Notes: generated by a model not told the origin, from the sequence alone. A stretch of DNA of 64,000 bases from Stenotrophomonas sp. VV52 (GCF_002893095.1 NZ_KZ622864.1:124001-188000), one strand, 5' to 3'. Numbered from the stretch's first letter, positions 38,024 through 49,285 are shown. Numbers and translations are program-made.

Positions 38024-38619
38024 GCGCTTTTCAAACGGATCGCCAGGATTTCACCGCCGCCGTTCAGCGCGTAGCGCTTGCGCGCCCCCGCCGCCAACCA
38101 CGCCGTATCGCCCTGCTCCAACGCCGGCAGATCCGGCTCGCCTTCGAACCTCGCCTGCCCGGCTAGCAGATGGATCGCCCACGCCGTGCCGGGCTCGGTG
38201 AAGAAAAACATGGTCCCCACCAGCGGCCGGTGCAGCAGCTCGGCGTCGACCTGGTCGCGCCGCCACATCAGGTTGAAGTCATGGGTAAGCCCATCCACCA
38301 GCTCGCCACTGACCTGTGCCTCGCCGGCAAAACGCAGCCGATCATGCGGCGGCAGCAATGTGTGCACGGCGCCGTCGGCGAACCGAAGCCGCAGGCCTTC
38401 GCCACGCAGCAGCACCAACTCGCGCTCGATGCCGGGGAACGATGAAAACGCCGCATCCTGTTCGATCTCGGCGATCGACAACCGCACCTGCCAGTCGTCG
38501 CTGTCGGGCACGCGCAGGATCTCGCGCGTCCAGCCCAGGCCATTACGCCAGCGCTCGCGACGGTACTCGAAACTCGGAATGACGCGCGTGGCAGCGCTGA
38601 GGTCAGGGGCGGTCGACAT
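38020..38619 (-). CDS. HutD/Ves family protein
   Basis: A 199-residue cupin-like cytosolic protein. It starts VIPSFEYRRERWRNGLGWTREILRVP, the hallmark of the HutD/Ves family, and has the DFNLMWRR segment. HutD is linked to histidine utilisation and Ves to cold and stress, with no known activity. No hut genes are nearby. It converges on the diflavin reductase gene with a 4-bp overlap. Confidence 0.85.
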   Translation of the reverse strand: MSTAPDLSAATRVIPSFEYRRERWRNGLGWTREILRVPDSDDWQVRLSIAEIEQDAAFSSFPGIERELVLLRGEGLRLRFADGAVHTLLPPHDRLRFAGEAQVSGELVDGLTHDFNLMWRRDQVDAELLHRPLVGTMFFFTEPGTAWAIHLLAGQARFEGEPDLPALEQGDTAWLAAGARKRYALNGGGEILAIRLKSA

Positions 38620-38639
38620 GCCGCCATTGTGCCTCAGCC

Positions 38640-39371
38640 TCAGCCGCAGTCGGGGCTGAGCAGCTTCGAACGCGCCAGCCAGTCCTTGTCCGGGTAGTAG
38701 GCGAATACCATCGCCCCGCCCTGCAGGCTGTCGATCAGCGGCCGCGCTACGGTCAGGCGCACCGCCGGGCAGCCCAGGCTGCGGCCGAGCCGGCCCTGCA
38801 GCCGGGCGATGGTCGGATTCACGTAAGGTGCGCCGTGCATCACGATGGCGCGGCTGCGGGCGTTGTCATTGAAACCCGGCTCCAGGCCGTCCAGCCGCAG
38901 CGAATAGCCATTGCCGCCCATGTAGGTTTCCTTGGCGGTGAACGCGCCAATGCTGGACATGAAACTGCCGTCGCGGTTGGAGAAGCGCTCGGTGGCATTG
39001 CTGCCGCTGTTGCGGCCATGCGCGACCCACTCCTCGAACAGCAGCTTCTGCCGCGCAAGGTCGAACACCCACAGACGCTGCTCGGTGGACGGGCGTGAGT
39101 AATCGATCACGCTCAGGCGGCCCGGGTCGATCCCCAGCTCCGGCCGCCGCAGCGCACAGGTCATCGCCTGCGCCGCCAGCTTCAGCACCTTGCGGTCGGC
39201 ATTGGGCGCCGCACGCGCCATCATCTCGGCCATCTGGTCTGCCGGTAGTGCCGGCCGCTGGCCGGCTCCCGACACCGCCTGGGCCGGCCAACGGCCGGCG
39301 CTACCAGCGGTCGCATGCGGAATTGCGAGCGTCAACACACCCAGCAGCGAAAGCGGAATCCGATAAGCCAT
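38640..39371 (-). CDS. Murein L,D-transpeptidase-type catalytic domain protein (YkuD_2)
   Basis: A 243-residue exported protein. After a signal peptide (MAYRIPLSLLGVLTLAIPHA) the catalytic domain shows RLWVFDLARQKLLFEEWVAHG, the His in VMHGAPY and the Cys in RSLGCPAVRL, the pattern of the YkuD_2 branch of L,D-transpeptidase-like proteins. Residues 23-42 are encoded by a complete GTAG repeat pair of 60 bp (39245-39304) that has kept the frame open, lengthening the linker after the signal peptide. It lies 2 bp after another L,D-transpeptidase gene, probably as one operon. Confidence 0.85.
   Translation of the reverse strand: MAYRIPLSLLGVLTLAIPHATAGSAGRWPAQAVSGAGQRPALPADQMAEMMARAAPNADRKVLKLAAQAMTCALRRPELGIDPGRLSVIDYSRPSTEQRLWVFDLARQKLLFEEWVAHGRNSGSNATERFSNRDGSFMSSIGAFTAKETYMGGNGYSLRLDGLEPGFNDNARSRAIVMHGAPYVNPTIARLQGRLGRSLGCPAVRLTVARPLIDSLQGGAMVFAYYPDKDWLARSKLLSPDCG
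39245..39304. repeat. GTAG repeat pair inside a coding sequence
   Basis: GTAGTGCCGGCCGCTGGCC at 39245 and an inverted copy ending GGCCGGCGCTAC at 39304. The element is 60 bp, a multiple of three, and is translated as a Gly/Ala/Arg/Pro linker in the YkuD_2 protein. Confidence 0.85.
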
Positions 39372-39373
39372 CC

Positions 39374-40405
39374 CTACAAGGTGGCTCCAGCCGCATCGGA
39401 TTCCAATACCGGCTGCAGGTTCTGTTCATCTGCCACCGGCCGTACCGCCGGCAGGCTGGTCACCAGCAGCGTGGTACCCGGCACCAACTCCTTGTACAGC
39501 TGCGCGGCAAACGACGGCGGCAGCGCCATCGGCAGGCTGGGCGTGGCCAGCAGGTCGGGGCTGGCATTGCCCGCGCTCTGCCCCAGCAGCGGGTACGCGG
39601 TCCACTTGTGGAGCTTCTGGGTCGCATCCAGCGGGCTCGCGACGTCCGAATAGCCCTGCTGCATCACGAACAGGGTAGTGCCCTCGAACGCCGGCAGCGC
39701 CTTGGCCTCCAGCCGTGATTCGCCGATCAACACGCCATCGCGCAGCACGTACAGCCGCTGGTCGTGCAGACTGACCAGGATGCCCACCTGCCCGGACGGC
39801 GCCGCGCTGTCGTTCCAATAGTGGTCCGGCGCGTCGGTGGTTTCGACCAGCGCCTTGCCGGTGCTGTTCACCGGCGCCAGCACCGCCGGGTAGGCCAGCG
39901 TCATCGGCGCGCTCTTGGCGTCGGCCACCACCACGGTGTCGCCGCGCTGGGTTTCGCCGAACAGCTTCTGCGCGAACGCCTGCGGCAACCGCACGCAGCC
40001 GTGCGAGGCCGGGTGCCCGGGCAGGTTGCCGCCGTGCAGCGCGATCCCGTCCCAGGTCAGGCGCTGCATGTAGGGCATGGGCGCGCTGTTGTAGAGGTTG
40101 GACTTGTGGTCCTTGTCCTTCTGCAGGATGGTGAAGACGCCCGTAGGCGTTTCATGCCCGGGCTTGCCCGAACTGATCGTGCTCAGGCCGATGGCGATGC
40201 CGTTGCGGTACACGTAGGCGCGCTGCTCATCGAGGCTGACCACCAGCACGATCGGACCGGCCGGGGAGATCTCCGGATGCCAGAGGAACTGGCCCGGCTT
40301 GAGGTCGGTGGGGCCTGCGGGTTCGGTGGCGGCCCAGGCAGGAAGTGCCAAGGCGGCGATCAGCGAACCGGCGATGTGCTTCAGCAGCGTGCGGCGTGTG
40401 GGCAT
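39374..40405 (-). CDS. L,D-transpeptidase (ErfK/YbiS/YcfS/YnhG family)
   Basis: A 343-residue exported enzyme that should form peptidoglycan or protein-peptidoglycan cross-links. The N-terminus MPTRRTLLKHIAGSLIAAL looks like a Tat signal (TRRTLLK), ending AWAATEP. The catalytic motif HGGNLPGHPASHGCVRLP gives the His and nucleophilic Cys. A second beta-rich region (about 215-343) begins GQVGILVSLHDQRLYVLRDG and resembles a second, Cys-less YkuD-like half. The start at 40405 follows AAGGAAGG. Confidence 0.88.
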   Translation of the reverse strand: MPTRRTLLKHIAGSLIAALALPAWAATEPAGPTDLKPGQFLWHPEISPAGPIVLVVSLDEQRAYVYRNGIAIGLSTISSGKPGHETPTGVFTILQKDKDHKSNLYNSAPMPYMQRLTWDGIALHGGNLPGHPASHGCVRLPQAFAQKLFGETQRGDTVVVADAKSAPMTLAYPAVLAPVNSTGKALVETTDAPDHYWNDSAAPSGQVGILVSLHDQRLYVLRDGVLIGESRLEAKALPAFEGTTLFVMQQGYSDVASPLDATQKLHKWTAYPLLGQSAGNASPDLLATPSLPMALPPSFAAQLYKELVPGTTLLVTSLPAVRPVADEQNLQPVLESDAAGATL

Positions 40406-40790
40406 GTTGCCTTCCTTCGAATGGGTCGAGGACACGCATGGCGTGTCGCTACGCATCATGCCGCGCCCCACGACATTGTGTGCGCCAAAAAGAAATTGCC
40501 CGGTCACACATCCCTGTGCGGACCGGGCAATCGTCACGTCCTTGTCGGCATCCCGCCTTCCCCCTGTGCATCCTGCGCAGTGTGGGTGCCGGCCATGCTC
40601 CCTGCACTCGGCCGAATTCTGTTCCGCCATCCCTCCCCTTCCCGGGTCTGGATGCCACCGTCCTGGTGGATCCGCGCCAATCCTTCCGCGCTGCGTCCGT
40701 GCGTGCCGCCTCCGTGCGGCTGTCGTGGCTGCCGGCTCCTGCCTGGCTGCCGTGACCGGCGTCGTGCCGGTCGCGACCCATCCTGTTACG
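40406..40790. other. 385-bp gene-free stretch with one GACACGC-type repeat
   Basis: At 40430-40454 lies GACACGCATGGCGTGTC plus GCTACGC, the same element as at 5160 and 15560. The remainder is C/T-rich on the plus strand and contains no reading frame with convincing codon use or family resemblance. Confidence 0.6.
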
Positions 40791-41120
40791 TCAGCGCCTT
40801 GGAACGGGTGTCGGCGCTGCCCTCCTGGGCGGTGCCACCGTGGGCGCCGCCATGGCCCCCACCGTCATCCGTCGTCGATTCCGTTCGACCGTTGCTGTCC
40901 CTATCCCTTTCACCCGTGCCAGGTCCTCGACCCGGACGAAAGGTCCGTGTTGTCGCCGGTACGCGACGATCGCCTGGGCCTTTTTGGGCCCCACGTTCGT
41001 CAATCCCTGCTGCAGCGACGTCGCATCGGCGGTGTTGATGTCGATCCGGTCGGCCGCCGAAGCGGTTCCCGCCAACATCAGTCCCAGCACCAGCGCCTTA
41101 CACGAAAACCAAGGCCCCAC
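40791..41120 (-). CDS. ComEA-like helix-hairpin-helix protein
   Basis: A 109-residue exported protein with a helix-hairpin-helix pair: IDINTADATSLQQ, NVGPKKAQAIVAYRRQHGPF and LARVKGIGTATVERNR, as in ComEA DNA-uptake proteins. I propose the GTG at 41120 as the start: GGGAG lies seven bases upstream and the signal peptide (CKALVLGLMLAGTASA) follows directly; a start at 41225 would bury the signal. A basic, Pro-rich tail ends the protein (PPRRAAPTPVPRR). Likely periplasmic and DNA binding; a role in natural transformation is inferred. Confidence 0.8.
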   Translation of the reverse strand: MGPWFSCKALVLGLMLAGTASAADRIDINTADATSLQQGLTNVGPKKAQAIVAYRRQHGPFVRVEDLARVKGIGTATVERNRRRMTVGAMAAPTVAPPRRAAPTPVPRR

Positions 41121-41321
41121 CGTGTAGCTCCCTGTGACTTCGGACCCCTCTGCTGCCGGCATCCCGTCGGAGCAGTCAGTGTCCCTCGCCACATGCACAC
41201 AGCCTATCGTCGACATCACCTTCACACAGCCAGCTAAATACCTGACGTGGTGTAGGGAAATCCCTACCCCTCGCTCAGGCGTAGAATGGCGGGATCAGCC
41301 ACATGCACTCGGAGTTACCTG

Positions 41322-42815
41322 ATGGACAGCGCCAAGCTCGGCCAATTCGTCAATGACAAGTGGGACAGCGAGATCGTCCCGCAATTGGTCGAATACATCC
41401 GCATTCCCAACAAATCGCCGATGTTCGACGCCAATTGGGTCGAAAACGGCTACATGGAGCAGGCCGTCACCCTGATGGAAAGCTGGGCCAAGGCCCAGAA
41501 CCTGCCGGGGCTGCAGGTGGAGGTGGTGCGCCTGGAAGGCCGCACGCCGCTGCTGCTTCTGGAAATTCCCGCCACCGGCGCCGAAACCGGCGACGACACC
41601 GTGCTGCTGTACGGGCACCTGGACAAGCAGCCGGAAATGACCGGCTGGGACGACGACCTGGGCCCGTGGCTGCCGGTGCTGCGCGGCGACAAGCTGTATG
41701 GACGTGGCGGCGCCGATGACGGTTACGCCATCTTCGGCTCGCTGGCCGCCGTGCTGGCACTGCAGGCGCAGAACCTGCCGCACGCGCGCTGCGTGGTGCT
41801 GATCGAAGCCTGCGAGGAATCGGGCAGCTACGACCTGCCGGCCTACGTGGACCATCTGGCCGACCGCATCGGCAAGCCGTCGCTGGTGGTGTGCCTGGAT
41901 TCGGGCTGCGCCAACTACGACCAGCTGTGGTGCACCACCTCGCTGCGTGGCCTGACCGGCGGCAACTTCTCGGTGAAGGTGCTCAACGAAGGCGTGCATT
42001 CCGGCGACGCCTCCGGCGTGGTGCCGTCCAGCTTCCGCCTGCTGCGTCAGCTGCTGTCGCGCATCGAGGACGAAAACACCGGCCGCATCCTGATCGACGG
42101 CATGCATGTGGAGATTCCGGAAGAGCGCCAGGCCCAGGCCAAGCGCGCCGCCGAGGTGGTGGATACCGAGATCTTCGAGAAGTTCCCGATGGTCGACGGC
42201 CTGCGCCCGATGAACGAAGACCTGACCGAGCTGGTGCTCAACCGCACCTGGCGCCCGGCGCTGTCGGTGACCGGTGTGGACGGCATGCCGCCGCTGGCCT
42301 CGGCCGGCAACGTGCTGCGCCCGCATACCGCCGTGAAGCTGTCGCTGCGCCTGCCGCCGACCGCCGACGGCAAGGCCTGCGGTGAGCTGCTGAAGGAAGC
42401 GCTGCTGCGCGACCCGCCGAACGGCGCGGAAGTGAAGCTGGACCTGGAAAAGGCCTCGTCGGGCTGGAACGCGCCGGCGATGGCGCCGTGGCTGACCCAG
42501 GCCATCGACGATGCCAGCCAGACCTTCTTCGGCAAGCCGGCGATGTACATGGGCGAAGGCGGCTCGATCCCGTTCATGGGCATGCTGGGCGAGAAGTTCC
42601 CGGGTGCGCAGTTCATGATCACCGGCGTGCTGGGCCCGCATTCCAACGCACATGGCCCGAACGAGTTCCTGCACATCCCGATGGGCAAGCGCGTGACCGC
42701 GTGCGTGTCCAAGGTGATCAGCGAGCATTACGCGGCCAGCCTGCGCGGCGAGACCAGCGGTTCGCCGGTGGCGGCCGACAGCGGTACCCGCCACGGTGGG
42801 CATGGTTGCTGTTAA
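41322..42815 (+). CDS. M20 family metallopeptidase
   Basis: A 497-residue cytosolic dipeptidase-like enzyme. Metal ligands and catalytic residues are in LLYGHLDKQP (H99, D101), GRGGADD (D132) and EACEESGS (E165/E166), with the dimerisation domain after GGNFSVKV. The start at 41322 follows GGAG and gives a typical N-terminus. The C-terminus is odd: after GSPVAADSGT it ends RHGGHGCC, a His/Cys tail that could bind metal. Substrate probably short peptides such as those taken by carnosinase-like M20A enzymes. Confidence 0.9.
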   Translation: MDSAKLGQFVNDKWDSEIVPQLVEYIRIPNKSPMFDANWVENGYMEQAVTLMESWAKAQNLPGLQVEVVRLEGRTPLLLLEIPATGAETGDDTVLLYGHLDKQPEMTGWDDDLGPWLPVLRGDKLYGRGGADDGYAIFGSLAAVLALQAQNLPHARCVVLIEACEESGSYDLPAYVDHLADRIGKPSLVVCLDSGCANYDQLWCTTSLRGLTGGNFSVKVLNEGVHSGDASGVVPSSFRLLRQLLSRIEDENTGRILIDGMHVEIPEERQAQAKRAAEVVDTEIFEKFPMVDGLRPMNEDLTELVLNRTWRPALSVTGVDGMPPLASAGNVLRPHTAVKLSLRLPPTADGKACGELLKEALLRDPPNGAEVKLDLEKASSGWNAPAMAPWLTQAIDDASQTFFGKPAMYMGEGGSIPFMGMLGEKFPGAQFMITGVLGPHSNAHGPNEFLHIPMGKRVTACVSKVISEHYAASLRGETSGSPVAADSGTRHGGHGCC

Positions 42816-42830
42816 GAGGTAGACGCGGAG

Positions 42831-42858
42831 GGACGCAGCCTTTTGATAGGCTGCGTCC
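42831..42858. terminator. Hairpin after the M20 peptidase gene
   Basis: Perfect 10-bp arms GGACGCAGCC and GGCTGCGTCC around an 8-base loop, 16 bp after the stop codon. There is no T-run after it, so its role as a terminator is uncertain. Confidence 0.55.
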
Positions 42859-42879
42859 ATCTCCTGCAGGAATCACACG

Positions 42880-43149
42880 ATGGACGGATTGTTCGGCAGC
42901 ACCAGCTGGCTTTACATCATCCTGGTCGGTTTCATCGTCGGCCTGTTCGGGCGCTTCTTCATGCCCGGCAACAACCGCATGGGCTGCCTGCTGACCATCG
43001 TGCTCGGCATCGTCGGCGCACTGGTCGCCGGCTGGTTCGGCCAGTACATGGGCTGGTACTCGCGCGGTGAACCCGCCGGTTTCGTCGGCGCCATCCTCGG
43101 TGCGATCGCGGTGCTGGCGATCCTTCGACTGTTCAGCAGCAAGCGCTGA
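42880..43149 (+). CDS. GlsB/YeaQ/YmgE family membrane protein
   Basis: An 89-residue inner-membrane protein with three glycine-rich hydrophobic segments (about 10-27, 32-52, 59-85), including FIVGLFGRFFMPGNNRMG and GFVGAILGAI, the pattern of transglycosylase-associated stress proteins. The last residues (FSSKR) are basic. Function is a stress-linked envelope role of unclear mechanism. Confidence 0.88.
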   Translation: MDGLFGSTSWLYIILVGFIVGLFGRFFMPGNNRMGCLLTIVLGIVGALVAGWFGQYMGWYSRGEPAGFVGAILGAIAVLAILRLFSSKR

Positions 43150-43206
43150 CATCGCCCTCCTTTCTTTCCACGCGCGCCACCCGGCGCCGCTTCGACGTAC
43201 CTGTCC

Positions 43207-44939
<1,733 letters not shown>

Positions 44940-44946
44940 GGGCTCG

Positions 44947-45090
44947 GTAGGGTCGGTTCCCAAACGACCGCACGTATCGGTGATCGGCACGACGAACGCA
45001 TGACCCGGCCCGAAGCCGATTTTGATTCGGGTTCATGCCCCAAATGATCGTTGCCAGGTTACCGGCAGTCGATCGGGATGCGACCCTACC
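44947..45090. repeat. Divergent GTAG-type inverted pair
   Basis: GTAGGGTCGGTTCCC (44947) and an inverted CGACCCTAC ending at 45089 bracket the gap between murU and hda. The stems differ from the CCGGCC and CCACGC types. No gene is apparent in the 177-bp gap. Confidence 0.55.
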
Positions 45091-45116
45091 AAGGCAGCCA
45101 TCCCGCAGTTCCCCGT

Positions 45117-45827
45117 TTACAACCGATGCGAACCCTCTTCCACCACCTGCCGCAGGAACGGCACGGTGATCCGCCTTTGCGCGGCCAGGGATTCGCGGTC
45201 CAGCCAGTCCAGCAGGCTGACCAGGCTGCCCAGCTCGCGGCCGGTGCGGGTCAGCAGCCATTCGATGGCCGCCTCATCGATCGACAAGCCACGCCGCGCC
45301 GCGCGCTCGCGCAGCACCGCCGCGCGACCTTCGTCGTCCAGCGGCTGCAGTACCACGCGCACGCACTGCTGCAGGCGCGAGCGCAGGTCCGGCAGTACCA
45401 GCCCGAGCCTGTCCGGCGCGTGCTGCGCGGTATACAACAACGTAATGCCCGCACTGCGCGCACGATTGTGGAAATCGAACAACGCCACTTCGTCGTCACG
45501 GTGGCCGGCCACCGCATCCAGTCCGTCCAGTGCGACCAGGTCGCGACCTTCCAGCGACTCCAGCGCCGCGCGGGTGCGCCCCACCACCGCCTTCAACGGC
45601 AGGTAGGTCGGCTGCCGCCCGGCCTGTTCGGCCAGCGAACACATCGCGAGCGCCTGGTGCGTCTTGCCGGTGCCAGCCGCGCCTTCCAGGTACACCCAGT
45701 GCTGGTCTGCGCCCACGGCGATCGCGCGCAGCTGCGCCAGCGCACCGTCGGGTGCGCCGATGAAGGTTTCCAGTCGCTCGTCCTGCGGGTAGCGCAGGGC
45801 AAGCGGCAGCTGCGGAACAACACTCAC
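45117..45827 (-). CDS. hda: DnaA inactivator Hda-like protein
   Basis: A 236-residue AAA+ protein that with the sliding clamp stimulates ATP hydrolysis by DnaA after initiation. The N-terminal clamp-binding motif QLPLAL (residues 6-11) is followed by the Walker A EGAAGTGKTH and a sensor-type region with RERAARRGLSIDE. It is the last gene of DUF2066-perM-hda, overlapping perM by 4 bp, the standard xanthomonad order. Confidence 0.9.
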   Translation of the reverse strand: MSVVPQLPLALRYPQDERLETFIGAPDGALAQLRAIAVGADQHWVYLEGAAGTGKTHQALAMCSLAEQAGRQPTYLPLKAVVGRTRAALESLEGRDLVALDGLDAVAGHRDDEVALFDFHNRARSAGITLLYTAQHAPDRLGLVLPDLRSRLQQCVRVVLQPLDDEGRAAVLRERAARRGLSIDEAAIEWLLTRTGRELGSLVSLLDWLDRESLAAQRRITVPFLRQVVEEGSHRL

Positions 45828-46993
45828 TTCAGGTCTTGGCCCTTGGACGTGTCGATGATCACGGTCTGCCGGTCGACGTGCGTTTCGATCACGATCGCGT
45901 TCGGCTCACCGGCGTACAGCTCGCTTTCGCGGTAGCGCAGGTGCGCATAGCGCAGCAGCACATTGCTCACCGCCGCCACCGGCAGCGCCAGCAGCATGCC
46001 GAGGAAGCCGAACAGCTGGCCACCGGCCATCACCGCGAAGATCACCGCCACCGGGTGCAGGCCGATCTTGTCGCCGACGATGCGCGGGGTGAGCACGTAG
46101 CTTTCCAGCAACTGGCCCACGGTGAACACCACGCCGACCAGGATCAGCAGCTTCAGGTCGAAGCCCTGCGCCTGTACCAGCGCGGCCAGCACCGCCATGA
46201 CGATGCCGGTGGTGGCGCCCAGGTACGGAATGAAGCTGATCAGGCCGGCGACCAGGCCGATCAACAGGCCCAGCTTCAGCCCTACCAGCGACAGGCCGAT
46301 GGCATAGATCAAACCCAGCGCAACCATGACCAGGAACTGGCCACGGATGAACGCCCCCAGCACGTCGTTGGACTCCCGCGCCAGCTTGGTGATGGTGCCC
46401 ACGTGGTTGCGCGGAATGGTCGAGGCCACGCGCTCGACCAGCTTGTCCCAGTCGCGCAGGAAGTAGAACGCCAGGATCGGCAGCAGCAGGATGTTGACCA
46501 CCCAGGTCACCATCGCAAAGCCCGAGCGCGACACGTAGCCGAAGAAGGTCTTGGCGACGCCGCCGGCCTGTTCCCAGTGGCTGCGCACCCAGTCGATCAG
46601 CCGGTCCGGTTCCAGCCACGGCATGATTTCCATCCCGGTCTTCTGCTCGAACCAGGGAATGGCGTTCTGCATCAGCCACTGCTGGACCTGTGGAATGGCC
46701 GCGATCAGGGTCGAGATCTGGCGTTCGATCATCGGCACCAGGATCAGCAGCGCAGCCGTGATGACCAGCACCATGGCCAGGAACACCAGCACCACGCCGG
46801 TGTTGCGCGACCGGCCGGTGGCCTCGATCCGGTCGACCAGTGGGTCGCCGAGCCAGGCCAGCGCCAGCGCCAGCACGAACGGGGTCAGGATCGGGGCCAG
46901 CAGCCACACCACCCAACCGACCGCCAGTGCAAACAGGATGTACTTGATACGGCGCAGGAACTGCGCGATCTCGGCTTCCGGGGTGAGGATCAT
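45824..46993 (-). CDS. AI-2E family transporter (PerM-like)
   Basis: A 389-residue inner-membrane protein with about eight hydrophobic segments, starting with two near residues 17-55 (YILFALAVGWVVWLLAPIL) and later LLIGLVAGLISFIPYLGATTGIVMAVLAAL, the conserved region of the AI-2E/PerM/UPF0118 family. A large hydrophilic loop is near residues 100-160. Substrate is uncertain; family members include the AI-2 exporter TqsA. Overlaps DUF2066 and hda genes by 4 bp each. Confidence 0.9.
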   Translation of the reverse strand: MILTPEAEIAQFLRRIKYILFALAVGWVVWLLAPILTPFVLALALAWLGDPLVDRIEATGRSRNTGVVLVFLAMVLVITAALLILVPMIERQISTLIAAIPQVQQWLMQNAIPWFEQKTGMEIMPWLEPDRLIDWVRSHWEQAGGVAKTFFGYVSRSGFAMVTWVVNILLLPILAFYFLRDWDKLVERVASTIPRNHVGTITKLARESNDVLGAFIRGQFLVMVALGLIYAIGLSLVGLKLGLLIGLVAGLISFIPYLGATTGIVMAVLAALVQAQGFDLKLLILVGVVFTVGQLLESYVLTPRIVGDKIGLHPVAVIFAVMAGGQLFGFLGMLLALPVAAVSNVLLRYAHLRYRESELYAGEPNAIVIETHVDRQTVIIDTSKGQDLK

Positions 46994-48114
46994 CGCAGGC
47001 GGTACTCGTTGCTGGCCGGGGGCGGCGGGGTGCCGGGGGCGGCATCTTCGTCGATCGGCACCGGCAGCGGCGCCAGCGGCACGATCACGCCATTTTCGCC
47101 GAGCATGCGGTTCAGCCCGGGCAGGCCGGTCGTCAGCTCCAGCGCCAGCTCCAGGCGGTTGCCCGAAGCGCGTACCGGGGTGATGTTGCGCACCACCGGG
47201 CTCTCGCGCAGGCCGGCGGCCAGGCGCAGGTAGTCCTCGGCGCTGTTCAGCCCGGTCACCACGATGGTGTAGGTGCCGGCCGCGCCAGTGGCGGCACCGG
47301 CCTTGGCGTAACGGCGCACCAGCGCGTCGGCGGCACCGTCGGCACCACCGGCCATGGCGCGGCGGGCGTCGCTGTCATTGGTGGTCCACTTGTTCAGTTC
47401 CCGGCCGCCATCGACGAACACCCAGTCGGCCACCCAGCCCCCGGTCTTGTCGCGGTACAGCTTGCCGACCAGCTGCATCGGCGGGGAATAGCGCGAGGAG
47501 GCGCGGGCGACCGCGGCGGTGTCCTGGCGCCAGATCGCACCGACCAGGGCCTGCTCGGCGGCGCTGCCGGTCGGCAGGCCGAGCTTGTAGCCCCGCTCGA
47601 TGGCGCGGTTCAGCAGCGGCCGGGCCGCGTTGGCCTGCTGCACGGTGACCAGGCGCGGGCCGCTGCCGTCGTCGATGGCCAGCCAGACCACCGGCTTGGG
47701 CCGCGGCTGCGGCCACAGCGGCAGGCCCAGCGCCGAGATCAGCCCGTCCACGTCGTCCTGGCGGAACCGGGCCACCAGCATGGTGCGGTAGCTGGGCGCG
47801 CCGCTGGCCGAGGTGCTCTGGTCCTGGCGGTAGTCGTAGCTGGCCACGTAGTTCTTGGCGTCACGCAGGGACTGCATCACGCCCGGGCGGGTCATCACGC
47901 TGCGGTCGCCGGACAGTTTGGCCAGCACGTTACCCAATGCGCGGGCCAGGGCCCCGTTTCGGTCGGCCTCGCCCTGGCTGTTGACCGGCACTTCGGCCTC
48001 GTAGGCGCCACTGGCGGTGGCCACGTCGCCTTCGGTACGCAGGCCGCTCTGGGCCATCGTGGCCACCGGCAGGCACAGCGCGAGGAACATCATTACAAAG
48101 AGGCTGCGGCGCAT
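46990..48114 (-). CDS. DUF2066 domain exported protein
   Basis: A 374-residue protein with a signal peptide ([21 protein letters not shown]). The pattern [19 protein letters not shown] and [14 protein letters not shown] segments is that of DUF2066. I chose the ATG at 48114: GGAAG lies five bases before it, whereas the in-frame ATG at 48126 has no ribosome site. It heads the minus-strand operon with perM and hda and is divergent from purM. Function unknown. Confidence 0.85.
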   Translation of the reverse strand: MRRSLFVMMFLALCLPVATMAQSGLRTEGDVATASGAYEAEVPVNSQGEADRNGALARALGNVLAKLSGDRSVMTRPGVMQSLRDAKNYVASYDYRQDQSTSASGAPSYRTMLVARFRQDDVDGLISALGLPLWPQPRPKPVVWLAIDDGSGPRLVTVQQANAARPLLNRAIERGYKLGLPTGSAAEQALVGAIWRQDTAAVARASSRYSPPMQLVGKLYRDKTGGWVADWVFVDGGRELNKWTTNDSDARRAMAGGADGAADALVRRYAKAGAATGAAGTYTIVVTGLNSAEDYLRLAAGLRESPVVRNITPVRASGNRLELALELTTGLPGLNRMLGENGVIVPLAPLPVPIDEDAAPGTPPPPASNEYRLR

Positions 48115-48221
48115 CAGGACTTCCATTGAGCGTATCCGGGGGGAATTGTTGCCCGAATAGGGCCTGCGCGCCAACGTGGCCTGTTAAAATCCCGCTTTCA
48201 CCCCAGCGCAGCCCGACGCCC

Positions 48222-49277
48222 GTGACCAATTCCCCGTCCAACCCCTCTCCCCTGACCTACCGCGACGCCGGCGTCGACATCGACGCGGGCAACGAACTGG
48301 TCGAGCGCATCAAGCCGCTGGTGAAGCGCAGCTTCCGGCCGGAAGTGATGGGTGGCCTGGGCGGGTTCGGCGCCCTGTTCGACCTGTCCAGCAAGTACCG
48401 CGAACCGGTGCTGGTCTCGGGCACCGACGGCGTCGGCACCAAGCTGAAGCTGGCACAACAGCTGGGCCGCCACGACACCATCGGCATCGACCTGGTCGCC
48501 ATGTGCGTGAACGACGTGCTGGTCCAGGGCGCCGAGCCGCTGTTCTTCCTGGACTACTTCGCCACCGGCAAGCTGGACATCGACACCGCCGCAGCGGTCG
48601 TCGGCGGCATCGCCAACGGCTGCACCGAGGCCGGCTGCGCGCTGATCGGCGGCGAGACCGCTGAAATGCCCGACATGTACGCCCCGGGCGAATACGACCT
48701 GGCCGGTTTCACCGTGGCCGGCGTGGAAAAGAGCGAGCTGAAGGACGGCGCCAGCGTGGCCGAAGGCGACGTGCTGATCGGCATTGCGTCCTCCGGCCCG
48801 CACTCCAACGGCTACTCGCTGGTCCGCCGCATCTACGACCGCGCCGGCCAGCCGGCCGATCTGGAGCTGGAAGGCGGGGTCAAGCTGGTCGACGCGCTGA
48901 TGGCCCCGACCCGCCTGTACGTCAAGCCGATCCTGGCCCTGCTCAAGGCGCACGGCCCGGCCATCCACGGCATGGCCCACATCACCGGTGGCGGCCTGAC
49001 CGAGAACATCATCCGCGTGGTGCCCGACGGCCTGGGCCTGGACATCGACGCCGCCTCCTGGACCCTGCCGCCGGTGTTCCAGTGGCTGCAGAAGGAAGGC
49101 GCCCTCGCCGACAGCGAAATGTGGCGCACCTTCAACTGCGGCATCGGCTTCGTGCTGATCGTCGCCCCGGACCAGGTCGCCAGCGTTGCGGCGGCCGTCG
49201 AAGCCCAGGGCTTGGCGCAGTGGACCATCGGCAAGGTCACCGCCGCCAGCGGCACCGAGCGCGTGCGGATCGGCTGA
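48222..49277 (+). CDS. purM: Phosphoribosylformylglycinamidine cyclo-ligase
   Basis: The 351-residue enzyme closes the imidazole ring in purine synthesis (AIR synthetase). Typical parts are [23 protein letters not shown] near the start, [12 protein letters not shown], the ATP-binding [38 protein letters not shown] and [11 protein letters not shown]. It begins with GTG at 48222, which fits the family N-terminus. purN follows 8 bp later. Confidence 0.95.
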   Translation: MTNSPSNPSPLTYRDAGVDIDAGNELVERIKPLVKRSFRPEVMGGLGGFGALFDLSSKYREPVLVSGTDGVGTKLKLAQQLGRHDTIGIDLVAMCVNDVLVQGAEPLFFLDYFATGKLDIDTAAAVVGGIANGCTEAGCALIGGETAEMPDMYAPGEYDLAGFTVAGVEKSELKDGASVAEGDVLIGIASSGPHSNGYSLVRRIYDRAGQPADLELEGGVKLVDALMAPTRLYVKPILALLKAHGPAIHGMAHITGGGLTENIIRVVPDGLGLDIDAASWTLPPVFQWLQKEGALADSEMWRTFNCGIGFVLIVAPDQVASVAAAVEAQGLAQWTIGKVTAASGTERVRIG

Positions 49278-49285
49278 GGCACCCC

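Noticed and set aside
40406..40790. Small reading frames in the gap between the L,D-transpeptidase and ComEA-like genes
   Set aside because: No ribosome sites, poor codon use and no recognisable protein features.
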